A DNA stretch of 64,000 nt from Streptomyces sp. KMM 9044 (GTDB taxonomy: Bacteria; Actinomycetota; Actinomycetes; Streptomycetales; Streptomycetaceae), in NCBI RefSeq assembly GCF_024701375.2, contig NZ_CP113910.1:1116001-1180000 (forward strand), written 5' to 3'. Of this stretch, positions 1 through 14,200 are shown one piece after another. Positions within the stretch are counted from its first letter, which is position 1. Every line of letters starts with the position of its first letter. The notes under the pieces are model-generated. The model was not told the origin of the DNA, did no database searches, and was given only the letters and a program-made list of their open reading frames with translations. The translations under genes and the position numbers were made by a program.

Positions 1-2200
1 GCGCCCGACTCCAGGCCCGCGGTCAGATCGACCGACCGTACGCATCCGCCGACCACCAGCGGCCCCAGCAGCGACGTCACCGTCAGGTCGAACGCAACCG
101 AAGAATGAAGACCCGCCACTCCACGCAGACCCGTGTACTGCTCACTGCTCCAGCCCAGATACCCCGTCACACTCCGGTGTGTGACCACCACGCCCTTCGG
201 ACGCCCCGTCGAACCCGACGTGTAAATGACGTAGGCAGGATGTGCCGGGGTCAGCGGGCAAGTTCGCTCGGAATCCGCGAGGTTCTGCTCCGGGAAGTCG
301 GCCAGCCGTTCCTCCGTACCGGACTCACCCAGCACCACACACGCCAGCTCACCGAAGACCCCGGCGGTGGCATCGTCGCTGGTGGTGATGACGCAGGCGG
401 GAGCGGCATCCTCCAGCAGGAACGTGATCCGCTCCGCCGGATACTCCATGTCGATCGGCAGATAGGCCGCGCCGGCCTTGAGCACCGCCAGAACGGAAAC
501 CACGAGGTCGGCCGAACGCGGCAATGCCAAGCCCACAACGCTCTCCGGCCCCACACCGTCGGAAACCAGCAGCCGCGCCAGCCGATTCGCCCGGGCTTCC
601 AGTCCAGCGTAGGAGAGCTCCATCGCACCGTCGATCACTGCCACCGCGTCCGGTGTCCGCGCCACCTGAGCCGCGAACAACTCCGGCACCGTCGCCGGCT
701 CGACCGGCATCGCAGTGTCGTTCCATTCCGTCAGGAGCTGGCGCTCCTCGGCCTCGGGGAGGATGTCGACGGCTGTCAGCGGGCTGCCGGGATGGTCTTC
801 CAGCGCGGTGACGAGGTGGTCCAGGCAGGTGTGCAGCAGCCGGCACAGCGCCTGACCGTCCACCGAGCCCACCGCGTCCACGGTCAGCCCGAACTTCGAC
901 TCCAGATCCTCAACCGACACGGCCACCGGATAGTTGGTGGCTTCCCGTGTGAAGACCAGGCTGATGCTCTTCGATGCAGCACCGGCTTCCGGCGCGGGCT
1001 TGGCGCTGTCGCGGGGCTTGCTGTGCCGGTAGTTGAACAGCGAGGTGAACAGCGGGCTGCCACCCGGCATCCCGCTGGCCTGCTGCGCCAGCGTCAACGG
1101 CGCGTGCTCGTGCACCAGCAGCTCGGCCAGCTGATCCCGCACACCCTCCAGCGCCTGGCCCACACCCTCAGCACCGACCCGTACCCGCACCGGGAGGGTG
1201 TTCAGGAACAGCCCGGGCACCCGGTCCGCACCCGCACCCGCGTTCATCCGCCCGAACAGCACGGTGCCGAACACCACGTCGTCCCGACCACTGACCGTCG
1301 CGAGCACCCGCGCCCACGCCAGATGGAACACACTCGCCGCACTCACCCCGAGGGATCGGGCCACCTCCCGCACCCGGCGGCCCACCTCCTCCTCCACACC
1401 GAGGTAGGAACGCACCACACCACGACCGTCGCCATGCACATCCATCAGGCCGTAAGGAGCGGTGGTCTCCTCGACATCGCCGAGCAGGCCGGCGAAGTAG
1501 GCCTCGTGCTCCGCGCGGGTGACGCCGAGACGTGCCTGAGCCACGAAGTTGCGGAACGGCAACGGCTCCGGCAGCGCATCCTCGCGCCCCGACAGGAACG
1601 CGCTCATCTCCTCCAGCAGCACGTCGTGCGTGGTGTGGTCCTGCACCAGATGATGCATCCGCAGCAACGCCAGCCACTGCCCATCGCCGTCGGGTTCGGC
1701 GGCGATGTGCACGTCGATCAGCGGGGCCCGCCCGATGTCCATCGCCGAGCCGACCCTGGCAATCAACTGCTGGGCCACATCCGCCACGTGGTTGTGAAGG
1801 GTGACCTCGGTGACCGGCAGAGTCGCCCGGCGGACCACCACCTGGACCGGCTCGCCGAGCCCCTCCCACACAAACCCCGTGCGGTAGATGTCATGCCGGT
1901 CCACCACCCGCTGAAGCGCCGCCAGGAACCCCTCCAGCCGCTCACGTGAGTCGAACCGCAACACCCGCGGCGCCACATACGCATCCACACCACCATCCGC
2001 CTCCATCAGGTGGTGGAAGAACAGGCCTTCCTGGAGGGGGGCGAGGGGGTAGATGTCGGCGATGTTGGCTGCGCCGCCGTCGACGGCCGCGACGATCCGC
2101 TCGACCTCCTCAACCGCCAGGTCGACCAGGGGAAGCATGTCCGGGGTGATCCGCTCGGCACCGTCCGGGATCCGGTTCTCCGGCACCTCGACCGCATCCG
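1..2200 (-). other. NRPS module 12 (partial): dual C/E domain and start of an Asp/Asn-type A domain
   Basis: The condensation domain (about 2,150-760) opens with the [15 protein letters not shown] region typical of dual C/E domains and carries HHLVQDH as the second His motif. It should therefore epimerize the residue loaded by module 11. The A domain begins near 725. It has [11 protein letters not shown] at about 225 and then [10 protein letters not shown], giving the first three specificity residues D-L-T. DLT begins the known Asp and Asn codes, so Asx is likely, but the other code residues lie beyond the window. The N-terminal half of this A domain closely resembles that of module 3. Confidence 0.8.
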
Positions 2201-5200
2201 GCCCGGCCGCCTGCGCCAGACCCGCCGGCGTCGGCGTCTGGAACAACGCCCGCACCGACACCGACACACCCCGGCTGCGCAGCAGCTCCACCAGCGACAC
2301 CGCCAGCAGCGAATGCCCGCCGAGGGTGAAGAAGTCGTCGTCGACACCGACCCGCTCGACGCCCAGGACCTGGGCGAAGGCCTGGCACAGGATCTCCTCC
2401 TGCACCGACACCGGCCCACGGCCGGAACCGCTCGTGCCCGCCGCCGCGGCGTAGTCCGGGGCCGGCAGAGCAGCACGGTCGAGCTTGCCGTTACCCGTCA
2501 GCGGCAACGCCTCGAGCACCAGCACCGCCGACGGCACCATATGCTCCGGCAGCCGGGCAGCAGCGAACGACCGCACCGAATCAGCAAACGCCGCATACTC
2601 GACGTCCTCGTCATCAGCCACCACGTAGGCCACCAGGCGTACCTCGCCCGGTGCGTCCTCCCGCGCGAGCACTGCCGCCTGCCCGACCCCCGGGTGCGCG
2701 GCCAGCACCGCCTGCACCTCACCCGGCTCGATCCGGAACCCCCGCACCTTCACCTGATCATCAGCACGCCCCGCGAACACCAGACGGCCATCGACCGTCC
2801 AGCGGGCGCGGTCCCCGTCCGGTACATCCGCTCACCACCAGACCCGTACGGGCAGGCCACGAAACGCTCCCCGGTCAGGCCCGGCCGGCCCACATACCCC
2901 CGCGCCAACTGCGCACCCGCCACATACAGCTCCCCGACCACACCCACCGGCACCGGCGCCAGATACTCGTCAAGGACGTAGAAGCGGGTGTTCGCCACCG
3001 GCCGGCCCACCGGAACCACCCCGGCCGCCACATCCCCCACCGACAACTCGGTCGTGGCGACACCGATGGTCGTCTCCGTCGGACCATAGTGGTTGAACAC
3101 CCTCCCACCACCAGCGGCCAGCAGACCACCCACCAGAGCCGGGGAAGCCGACTCACCACCCAGCACCAGCGACCCCACCGACTCGAAGACCGGCGCACCC
3201 AAAGCGGCCACGTGCGAGGGCACCGCCTTCACACCCTCGATCCCATGGTCGGCCACATACCCCCGCACCAACGCCGGGTCCGTCACCATGTCCTCGGCAA
3301 GGAAGTGCAGGACGCCCCCGCACACCAGAGCCGCGAAGATCGTGGTGTTGCCCAGATCGGTCGCCTGTCCCTGCAGCACCGCGAACCCGCCACCGGGCCG
3401 GTCGAAGCCCACCCGGGCCGGAACCGAGCCCACATAGTTCGCCAGACCGCCCTGCGTGACCGCCACACCCTTCGGACGGCCCGTCGAACCCGACGTATAC
3501 ACCACATACGCCACCTGCCCCGGATCGATCGACACCTCCGGCGCGGTGTCCTCCAGCCCGGCCAGCTGCATCCCCACCAGCGCCCCGTCGACCGCCACCA
3601 GACGATGCCGCCCCGCCGGAAGATCCTCCAGAATCTCCTCCGTCGTCAACGTCAGCACCGCACGACTGTCCGCGAGCATGAACGCGATCCGCTCCGCCGG
3701 ATGCCCCGCATCCACCGGCAGATACCCCGCCCCCGCCTTCCACACCGCCAGCATCCCCACCAACGTCTCCACCCCACGCGGCAGACACAGCCCCACCACC
3801 GACTCCGCACCCACCCCTGCACCAACAGGAAACGAGCCAACCGATTCGCCCGAGCATCCAACGCCGCATAAGAGAGCTCCGCCCCCTCACACACCACTGC
3901 GATCGCGTCCGGAGCACGCACCACCTGCGCCTCGAACAACCCCAACACCGACTCCCCACCAACGGAGACAGACGTGTCGTTCCAGCCGTCCAGAACCTCA
4001 ACCCGCTCCGCCGGAGACAGCACCTCCACCGCGCCGACCCGCATCGCCGGGTCCGCCACCACCGCGGACAGCACCAGCGTCAGCGTGTCGGCCAGCCGGC
4101 CCACCGTTGCCGGCTCGAACAGGTCCGCCGCACCGGTCACCACCCCACCGATCCCCGCCGGCTCCCCATCCGCACCGAACCGCTCTCCGACCAGCACCGC
4201 CAGGTCGAACTTCGCCCCGACCCGCCCCAACGGCAGCGCACTGGCCCGCAACCCCGACATCCCACCCCCGGGACCGGACCTGCCCACCCCAGCTGAAGCA
4301 ACCGCATCCTGCATCGTCAAAATCACCTGGAACAGCGGATGCCGCGCCACCGACCGCGCCGGGGCCAGCTCCTCCACCAGCCGCTCGAACGGCACATCCT
4401 GATGCGCATACGCCCCCAGCCCCGTCTCCCGCACCCGCTCCAGCACCTGAGCGAACGACGGATCACCCGACAGATCCGTCCGGATCACCAGCGAGTTCAC
4501 GAAACAACCCACCGACTCGTCCAGGGACTCATCCGTGCGCCCGGCGATCGCCGAACCGATCGGGATATCGGTCCCCGCACCCAACCGGGACAGCGTCACC
4601 GCAAGCGCCGCCTGCAGCACCATGAACACCGTCACACCACGCTCACGCGCCACCTCACGCAACCGCGCATGAACCCCCGCCGACACCTCCACACGCACCG
4701 CATGCCCCTCATGCGACGCCACCGCCGGCCGCGGACGGTCATACGGCAGAGCAAGCTCCTCCGGCGCACCCGCCAACGCCCCACGCCAGAAGGCCACCTG
4801 ACGCGACAACCTGCTCTCCGGGTCACCCTCATCCCCCAGCAGCTCCCGCTGCCACAACGCATAGTCCGCGTACTGCACCGGCAACGCAGACCACCCCGGC
4901 TCCTGACCCGCACGTCGTGCCGCGTAAGCCGTCGACACATCCCGCGCCAACGGCCCCATCGACCAGCCATCACCCGCGATGTGATGCACCACAACCACGA
5001 GCACATGCTCGTCCGGGGCGGTCTCGAACAGCCATACCCGAATGGGGATCTCCGCACTCAGATCGAAGGCATACCCCTGCGCTGCGGCGACCGCCTCCGC
5101 CAGGTCCCCCGCACCCAGCTGGGCGAAGGCCAGCTCGAACCCGCACTCCTCCACCGGCAGGATCCGCTGATACGGCTCACCCTCGGCCACCGCGAACACC

Positions 5201-8200
5201 GTCCGCAGCACCTCATGCCGCCCCAGCACATCAACCAGCGCCGCCTCCAACGCCCCCCGATCCACCCCACCCGACAACCGAAGCGCCACCGGCTGGTTGT
5301 ACGTGGAGCTCGGCCCCTCCAACTGGCCGATGAACCACAGCCGCCGCTGCGCGAACGACAGCGGCACCCGCTCCGGCCGCGGACCCGCCACCAACGCAGG
5401 ACGCGCCGCGTCCGCTCCCGCCAGCCGCAAGGCCAGGCCGGCCGGCGTCGGCGCCTCGAACAACGTCCGCAGCGCCACCTCCACACCCAGCACCGCGCGC
5501 ACCCGACTCACCAGACGAGTCGCCAGCAGCGAATGCCCGCCCAGCGCGAAGAAGTCGTCCTCCACACCGACCTCGGGAAGACCCAGCACCTGCGCGAACG
5601 CCTGGCACAGGATCTCCTCCTGCACCGACACCGGCCCACGACCGCCACCACTCGTGTACTCCGGAGCCGGCAACGCCTTGCGGTCCAGCTTCCCGTTCAC
5701 CGTCAACGGCAGCCCGTCCAGCACCACCACCGCCGACGGCACCATGTACTCCGGCACCCGCCCCGCCACGAACTCCCGCAGCTCGGACACCCGCACATCA
5801 CCCACCACATAGGCAACCAGACGCTTGTCACCCGGGGTGTCCTCCCGCACGACCACCGCCGCCTGCCCCACCCCCGGATGCGCAGCCAGCACCCCCTCGA
5901 CCTCACCCGGCTCGATCCGGAACCCACGAATCTTCACCTGGTCATCAGCACGACCCAAATACTCCAACTGCCCCTCGGCCGACCACCGCACCACATCCCC
6001 GGTCCGGTACATCCGCTCACCCACACCACCGAACGGACAAGCCACAAACCGCTCCCCGGTCAGGCCCGCCCGCCCCACATACCCCCGCGCCAACTGCACA
6101 CCCGCGAGATACAACTCACCCGGCACCCCCACCGGCACCGGCCTCAGCGACCCGTCCAGCACATACACCCGGGTGTTCGCCACCGGCGCACCGATCGGCA
6201 CCACCCCACCACGACCCGACACACACTCCCAGAATGTGACCTCGACAGAGGCCTCTGTCGGCCCGTAAAGGTTGAGGAGCTCCACCCCGTCGAACAGCTC
6301 GAAGAACCGCTCCTGCCCGGACACAGGCAAAGCCTCACCCGAACAGATCACCCGCCGCAGACTCCCACACCCCGCAGCCGCCGGCTCCGCAAGAAACGCC
6401 TCCAGCATCGACGGCACGAAATGCACCGTCGTCACCCGCTCCCGGCAAATCAGATCCGCCACATACCCCGGATCCCGATGCCCACCCGGCCGCGCCACCA
6501 CCAGCACCGCACCATTCAGCAACGGCCAGAAGAACTCCCACACCGACACATCGAAACCGAACGGAGTCTTCTGCAACACCCGATCACCCGGCACCAAACC
6601 GAACCGGTCCTGCATCCACACCAGCCGATTGACAATCCCCTCATGCCCAACCACCACACCCTTCGGACGCCCCGTCGAACCCGACGTGAAGATGACATAC
6701 GCAGGATGCTCCGGAGCCACCCACACCTCCGGCGCCGACCCGGGCCGGCTCGCCACCTCAGCCATCACCGCCGGATCGTCCACCACCACCCGAACCGCAT
6801 CCTCCGGCAACCGCCCCGCGTACTCACCCGAGGTCACCACACACGCCGCACCCGCATCCGCCAACGCCACGACCATGCGACCGGCCGGAGAATCCGGATC
6901 CACCGGCAGATACGCCGCGCCCGCCTTGAGCACCGCAAGCAGCGCCACCACCATGTCCACGCCGCGCTCCAGACACACCGCGACGACCGACTCCGGACCA
7001 GCGCCCTGTTCCCTCAGGAAATGCGCCAACCGGTTCGCCCGAGCATCCAACTCCGCGTAAGAAAGCTCGACCCCCTCACACACCACCGCCACCGCATCCG
7101 GTGTCCGCGCCACCTGAGCCGCGAACAACCCCGGCACCGTCGCCGGCTCGACCGGCATCGCAGTGTCGTTCCACTCCGTCAGGAGCTGGCGCTCCTCGGC
7201 CTCGGGGAGGATGTCGACGGCTGTCAGCGGGCTGCCGGGATGGTCTTCCAGCGCGGTGACGAGGTGGTCCAGGCAGGTGTGCAGCAGCCGGCACAGCGCC
7301 TGACCGTCCACCGAGCCCACCGCGTCCACGGTCAGCCCGAACTTCGACTCCAGATCCTCGACCGACACGGCCACCGGATAGTTCGTCGCCTCGCGCATCG
7401 ACACCGTGCTGATACCCCGACGGGCGGCACCGGCCTCCGAACCCGCCCCGGAGGCGGTACGGGACTTGCCGTGTCGGTAGTTGAACAGCGAGGTGAACAG
7501 CGGGCTGCCACCCGGCATCCCGCTGGCCTGCTGCGCCAGCGTCAACGGCGCGTGCTCGTGCACCAGCAGCTCGGCCAGCTGATCCCGCACACCCTCCAGC
7601 GCCTGGCCCACACCCTCAGCACCGACCCGTACCCGCACCGGGAGGGTGTTCAGGAACAGCCCGGGCACCCGGTCCGCACCCGCACCCGCGTTCATCCGCC
7701 CGAACAGCACGGTGCCGAACACCACGTCGTCCCGACCACTGACCGTCGCGAGCACCCGCGCCCACGCCAGATGGAACACACTCGCCGCACTCACGCCCAG
7801 CGAGCGGGCCACCTCCCGCACCCGGCGGCCCACCTCCTCCTCCACACCGAGGTAGGAACGCACCACACCACGACCGTCGCCATGCACATCCATCAGGCCG
7901 TAAGGAGCGGTGGTCTCCTCGACATCGCCGAGCAGGCCGGCGAAGTAGGCCTCGTGCTCCGCGCGGGTGACGCCGAGACGTGCCTGAGCCACGAAGTTGC
8001 GGAACGGCAACGGCTCCGGCAGCGCATCCTCGCGCCCCGACAGGAACGCGCTCATCTCCTCCAGCAGCACGTCGTGCGTGGTGTGGTCCTGCACCAGATG
8101 ATGCATCCGCAGCAACGCCAGCCACTGCCCATCGCCGTCGGGTTCGGCGGCGATGTGCACGTCGATCAGCGGGGCCCGCCCGATGTCCATCGCCGAGCCG

Positions 8201-11200
8201 ACCCTGGCAATCAACTGCTGGGCCACATCCGCCACGTGGTTGTGAAGGGTGACCTCGGTGACCGGCAGAGTCGCCCGGCGGACCACCACCTGGACCGGCT
8301 CGCCGAGCCCCTCCCACACAAACCCCGTGCGGTAGATGTCATGCCGGTCCACCACCCGCTGAAGCGCCGCCAGGAACCCCTCCAGCCGCTCACGTGAATC
8401 GAACCGCAACACCCGCGGCGCCACATACGCATCCACACCACCATCCGCCTCCAGCAGATGATGGAAGAACAGGCCTTCCTGGAGGGGGGCGAGGGGGTAG
8501 ATGTCGGCGATGTTGGCTGCGCCGCCGTCGACGGCCGCGACGATCCGCTCGACCTCCTCAACCGCCAGGTCGACCAGGGGAAGCATGTCCGGGGTGATCC
8601 GCTCGGCACCGTCCGGGATCCGGTTCTCCGGCACCTCGACCGCATCCGGCCCCGCCGCCTGCGCCAGACCCGCCGGCGTCGGCGTCTGGAACAACGCCCG
8701 CACCGACACCGACACACCCCGGCCCCGCAGCAGCTCCACCAACGACACCGCCAGCAGCGAATGCCCGCCGAGGGTGAAGAAGTCGTCGTCGACACCGACC
8801 CGCTCGACGCCCAGGACCTGGGCGAAGGCCTGGCACAGGATCTCCTCCTGCACCGACACCGGCCCACGACCGGAACCGCTCGTGTATTCCGGAGCCGGCA
8901 ACGCCTTGCGGTCCAGCTTCCCGTTCAACGTCAGCGGCAGCCCGTCCAGCACCACCACCGCCGACGGCACCATGTACCCAGGCAGACACTCCGTCATCCA
9001 CGCGCGCAAGACATCCGGCAGCATGTCTGTCGACGCCTCAGCCGCGGGAACGACATACGCGACCAGACGCACGTCACCCGGAACGTCCTCCCGCGCGAGC
9101 ACTGCCGCCTGTCCAACCCGCGGATGCGAGGCCAGCACCGCCTCGACCTCACCCGGCTCGATCCGGAAACCGCGGATCTGCACCTGGTCATCAGCACGGC
9201 CGACGAAGAGCAATTGCCCCCTGGCCGTCCAGTGGGCGCGGTCCCCGGTCCGGTACATCCGCTCACCCGCACCACCGAACGGGTTCGCCACGAACCGCTC
9301 CGCGGTCAACCCCGTACGCCCCGCATAGCCCCGGGCGAGTCCCAGCCCGGCCACGTACAACTCGCCCGCAACACCCACTGGCACCGGCGCCAGGTGCTCG
9401 TCCAGCACGAACACCTGGGTATTCATCCCCGGCGTACCGATCGAGACGGTCGACGGGTCGTCGCAACGCCACAGCGTCGCGTCCACCGTCGTCTCGGTCG
9501 GACCGTAGGAGTTGAACATGGCACGGCCCGGCGCCCACCGCGCCAGCACCTCCGGCGGACATGCCTCGCCCGTAACCACCAGTACGGTGTCCGTGCTGAT
9601 CGAACGCTCGTCGAGGGTGGCCAGCAGGCCCGGCGGCAGCGTCACATGCGTCACCCGTGTCTCGGCCAGGAACTCCGGCAGCGCGGAACCCAGCCGCCGC
9701 TCGGCCGGCACCACCACCAGGGCAGAGCCCGACAGCAGCGCCATCAGCCATTCCCACCCGAAGCAGTCGAAGGAGGCCGACGCGAACTGGCCCACGCGTG
9801 CGCCCGGCCCCACCTCGAGATCCCGTACTTGACTCGCCACCAGGCTCGCCACACCACGGTGCGAGACCACCACTCCCTTCGGACGGCCTGTCGAGCCAGA
9901 CGTGTAGCCCACGTACGCCGGGTGCTCCAGCCGCAGCTGGGCACAGACCACCGCCGAACTGTCGAGACCGGCGATCTCCTCCGCAACCTCCGGGTCATCG
10001 ACCACAACGTGCCGCACATCACCCGGAAGCACGCCGGCCAGCGCGCGGGAGGTCAGCACGACCTCCAGCCCCGCGTCCCGCACCACATAGGCGATGCGCT
10101 CCGCCGGGTGATCCGGATCCAGCAGTACGTACGCGCCCCCGGCCTTCAGCACCCCCAGCAGCGCCACCTGCAGGTCAGCACCGCGCTCCAGGCAGATTCC
10201 GACAGCCGACTCCGGGCCGATCCCCATGCCGGTCAGGCGCCGCGCCAGCTGATTCGCCCGCGCGTCCACCTCCCCGTACGACAGCTCCACAGCCCCGTCG
10301 ACCACCGCCACGGCATCCGGGTCGCGTGCCACCTGCGCCTCGAACAGCGCCGGAACCGTCGCCGCCTCGACCGAGGTCGCGGTGTCGTTCCACTCCACCA
10401 GCACCCTGTGACGCTCGGCCGAATCCAGGACATCCGCCGTGCTCACCCGCACCGACGGGTCCTCGACCACCGCCGACAACACCCGAACCCAGCGGCTCGT
10501 CATCTCTGTGGCCGTCACCGCATCGAACAGATCAGCAGCCGCGATCAGCTGACCGTTCAGACCGGCCGGAGCACCGTCGGTATCGAAGATCTCGGCAGCG
10601 GCGACCTCCAGGTCGAACTTGGCCACGGGAGCACCCCCGGCCATGCGGGTAGCCCGGGCCTCTGCCAGATCGAGCTTCGCCGCAGCGGCGTTCTGCAGGG
10701 TCAGCATCACCTGGAACAGCGGGTGCCGTGCCATGGACCGCGCCGGGGCCAGCTCCTCCACCAGCCGCTCGAACGGCACATCCTGATGCGCATACGCCCC
10801 CAGCCCCGTCTCCCGCACCCGCTCCAGCACCTGAGCGAACGACGGATCACCCGACAGATCCGTCCGGATCACCAGCGAGTTCACGAAACAACCCACCGAC
10901 TCGTCCAGGGACTCATCCGTGCGCCCGGCGATCGCCGAACCGATCGGGATATCGGTCCCCGCACCCAGCCGGGACAGCGTCACCGCAAGCGCCGCCTGCA
11001 GCACCATGAACACCGTCACGCCACGCTCACGCGCCACCTCACGCAACCGCGCATGAACCCCCGCCGGCACCTCCACACGCACCGCATGCCCCTCATGCGA
11101 CGCCACCGCCGGCCGCGGACGGTCATACGGCAGAGCAAGCTCCTCCGGCGCACCCGCCAACGCCCCACGCCAGAAGGCCACCTGACGCGACAACCTGCTC

Positions 11201-14200
11201 TCCGGGTCACCCTCATCCCCCAGCAGCTCCCGCTGCCACAACGCATAGTCCGCGTACTGCACCGGCAACGCAGACCACCCCGGCTCCTGACCCGCACGTC
11301 GTGCCGCGTAAGCCGTCGACACATCCCGCGCCAACGGCCCCATCGACCAGCCATCACCCGCGATGTGATGCACCACAACCACGAGCACATGCTCGTCCGG
11401 GGCGGTCTCGAACAGCCATACCCGAATGGGGATCTCCGCACTCAGATCGAAGGCATACCCCTGCGCTGCGGCGACCGCCTCCGCCAACCCGTCCGCACCC
11501 AGCTGGGCGAAGGCCAGCTCGAACCCGCACTCCTCCACCGGCAGGATCCGCTGATACGGCTCACCCTCGGCCACCGCGAACACCGTCCGCAGCACCTCAT
11601 GCCGCCCCAGCACATCAACCAGCGCCGCCTCCAACGCCCCCCGATCCACCCCACCCGACAACCGAAGCGCCATCGGGATGTTGTAGGTAGAGCTCGGCCC
11701 CTCCAACTGGCCGATGAACCACAACCGCCGCTGCGCGAACGACAGCGGCACCCGCTCCGGCCGCGGACCCGCCACCAACGCAGGACGCGCCGCACCCGCT
11801 CCCGCCAGCCGCAAGGCCAGGCCGGCCGGCGTCGGCGCCTCGAACAACGTCCGCAGCGCCACCTCCACACCCAGCACCGCGCGCACCCGACTCACCAGAC
11901 GAGTCGCCAGCAGCGAATGCCCGCCCAGCGCGAAGAAGTCGTCCTCCACACCGACCTCGGGAAGACCCAGCACCTGCGCGAACGCCTGGCACAGGATCTC
12001 CTCCTGCACCGACACCGGCCCACGACCGCCACCACTCGTGTACTCCGGAGCCGGCAACGCCTTGCGGTCCAGCTTCCCGTTCACCGTCAACGGCAGCCCG
12101 TCCAGCACCACCACCGCCGACGGCACCATGTACTCCGGCACCCGCCCCGCCACGAACTCCCGCAGCTCGGACACCCGCACATCACCCACCACATAGGCAA
12201 CCAGACGCTTGTCACCCGGGGTGTCCTCCCGCACGACCACCGCCGCCTGCCCCACCCCCGGATGCGCAGCCAGCACCGCCTCGACCTCACCCGGCTCGAT
12301 CCGGAACCCACGAATCTTCACCTGGTCATCAGCACGACCCAAATACTCCAACTGCCCCTCGGCCGACCACCGCACCACATCCCCGGTCCGGTACATCCGC
12401 TCACCCACACCACCGAACGGACAAGCCACGAACCGCTCCCCGGTCAGGCCCGCCCGCCCCACATACCCCCGCGCCAGACCAGCTCCTGCCACGTACAGCT
12501 CGCCCACCACACCCACCGGCACCGGCCGCAGCGCATCGTCCAGCACGTACACGCGGGCATTGACGATCGGCGCGCCGATTCCGACGCTCTCGCCCAGCGC
12601 CAGTGGAGTCGTCATCGTGGCGCACACCGTGGCCTCGGTGGGGCCGTAGGCGTTGATGAACCGGCGGCCCGGAGCCCAGCGCTCCACCAGATCGGCGCTC
12701 AGCGCCTCGCCCGCCGACACCAGCGTCGACACCGAAACCAGAGCCTCCGGCGCCAGCACGGCCAGCACCGCCGGCGGCAGCGTCACATGTGTCACCTGGC
12801 ACCGGGCCACGACATCGCTCAACCCCGCACCCGGCAACAACTGCTGTGCATCGGCCAGCACCAGGCTGGCCCCGCACGAAAGCGCCACCAGAACTTCGGA
12901 CACCGCCGCATCGAAGCTCACCGACGCGAACTGCAACATGCGACTTGCAGAGTCCACCGCGAACCGCTCTGCCTGAGCGGCCACCAGACTTGCCACTCCG
13001 GTGTGCGACACGGCCACCCCCTTGGACTGCCCCGTCGACCCCGACGTGTAGATCACGTACGCCAACCCGCTGACTTCGAAGGCGATTTCGAGCGGAGTGG
13101 CCCGCTCCGCCGCAATGGCGCGAGCGACCTCACTGTCGTCCAGCTCCACCACTCGCCCTGTCAGGGACCGCAGTCCAGCCGCCACATCGCTGCGCCTGAC
13201 GATCACCTGTGCACCGCTGTCGGACAGCATGAAATCCAGCCGATCCGCTGGGTACTCCGGGTCCAACGGCACGTACGCCGCACCGGTGTTCAACACCGCG
13301 AGCAGCGCGACGACCAGATCCACCCCCCGCGGCAGACACACCCCGACGACCGACCCGTGGCCAATCCCCAGACCTTGCAGGTAGTGCGCCAGCCGGTTCG
13401 CCTTCGCGGCGACCTCGGCATACGACAGCTCAATGTCGCCGTAGACCACTGCCACCGCATCCGGCGTCCGCGCCACCTGGGCCTGGAACATCTCAGGTGC
13501 CGACTGTTCCGGAAGTTCCGTCGCGGTGTCGTTCCACTCCGTCAGGAGCTGGCGCTCCTCGGCCTCAGGAAGGATGTCGACGGCTGTCAGCGGGCTGCCG
13601 GGATGGTCTTCCAGCGCGGTGACGAGGTGGTCCAGGCAGGTGTGCAGCAGCCGGCACAGCGCCTGACCGTCCACCGAGCCCACCGCGTCCACGGTCAGCC
13701 CGAACTTCGACTCCAGATCCTCGACCGACACGGCCACCGGATAGTTCGTCGTCTCACGCATCGACACCGTGCTGATACCCCGACGGGCGGCACCGGCCTC
13801 CGAACCCGCCCCGGAGGCGGTACGGGACTTGCCGTGTCGGTAGTTGAACAGCGAGGTGAACAGCGGGCTGCCACCCGGCATCCCGCTGGCCTGCTGCGCC
13901 AGCGTCAACGGCGCGTGCTCGTGCACCAGCAGCTCGGCCAGCTGATCCCGCACACCCTCCAGCGCCTGGCCCACACCCTCAGCACCGACCCGTACCCGCA
14001 CCGGCAGCGTATTGATGAACAGGCCCGGCACCCGGTCCGCACCCGCACCCGCGTTCATCCGCCCGAACAGCACGGTGCCGAACACCACGTCGTCCCGGCC
14101 GCTGACCGTCGCGAGCACCCGCGCCCACGCCAGATGGAACACACTCGCCGCACTCACGCCCAGCGAGCGGGCCACCTCCCGCACCCGGCGGCCCACCTCC

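Noticed and set aside
2750..3814. Separate short minus-strand genes in the module 11 and module 4 regions.
   Set aside because: They are in-frame continuations of the A domains after single-C losses. Near-identical intact copies show one continuous gene.
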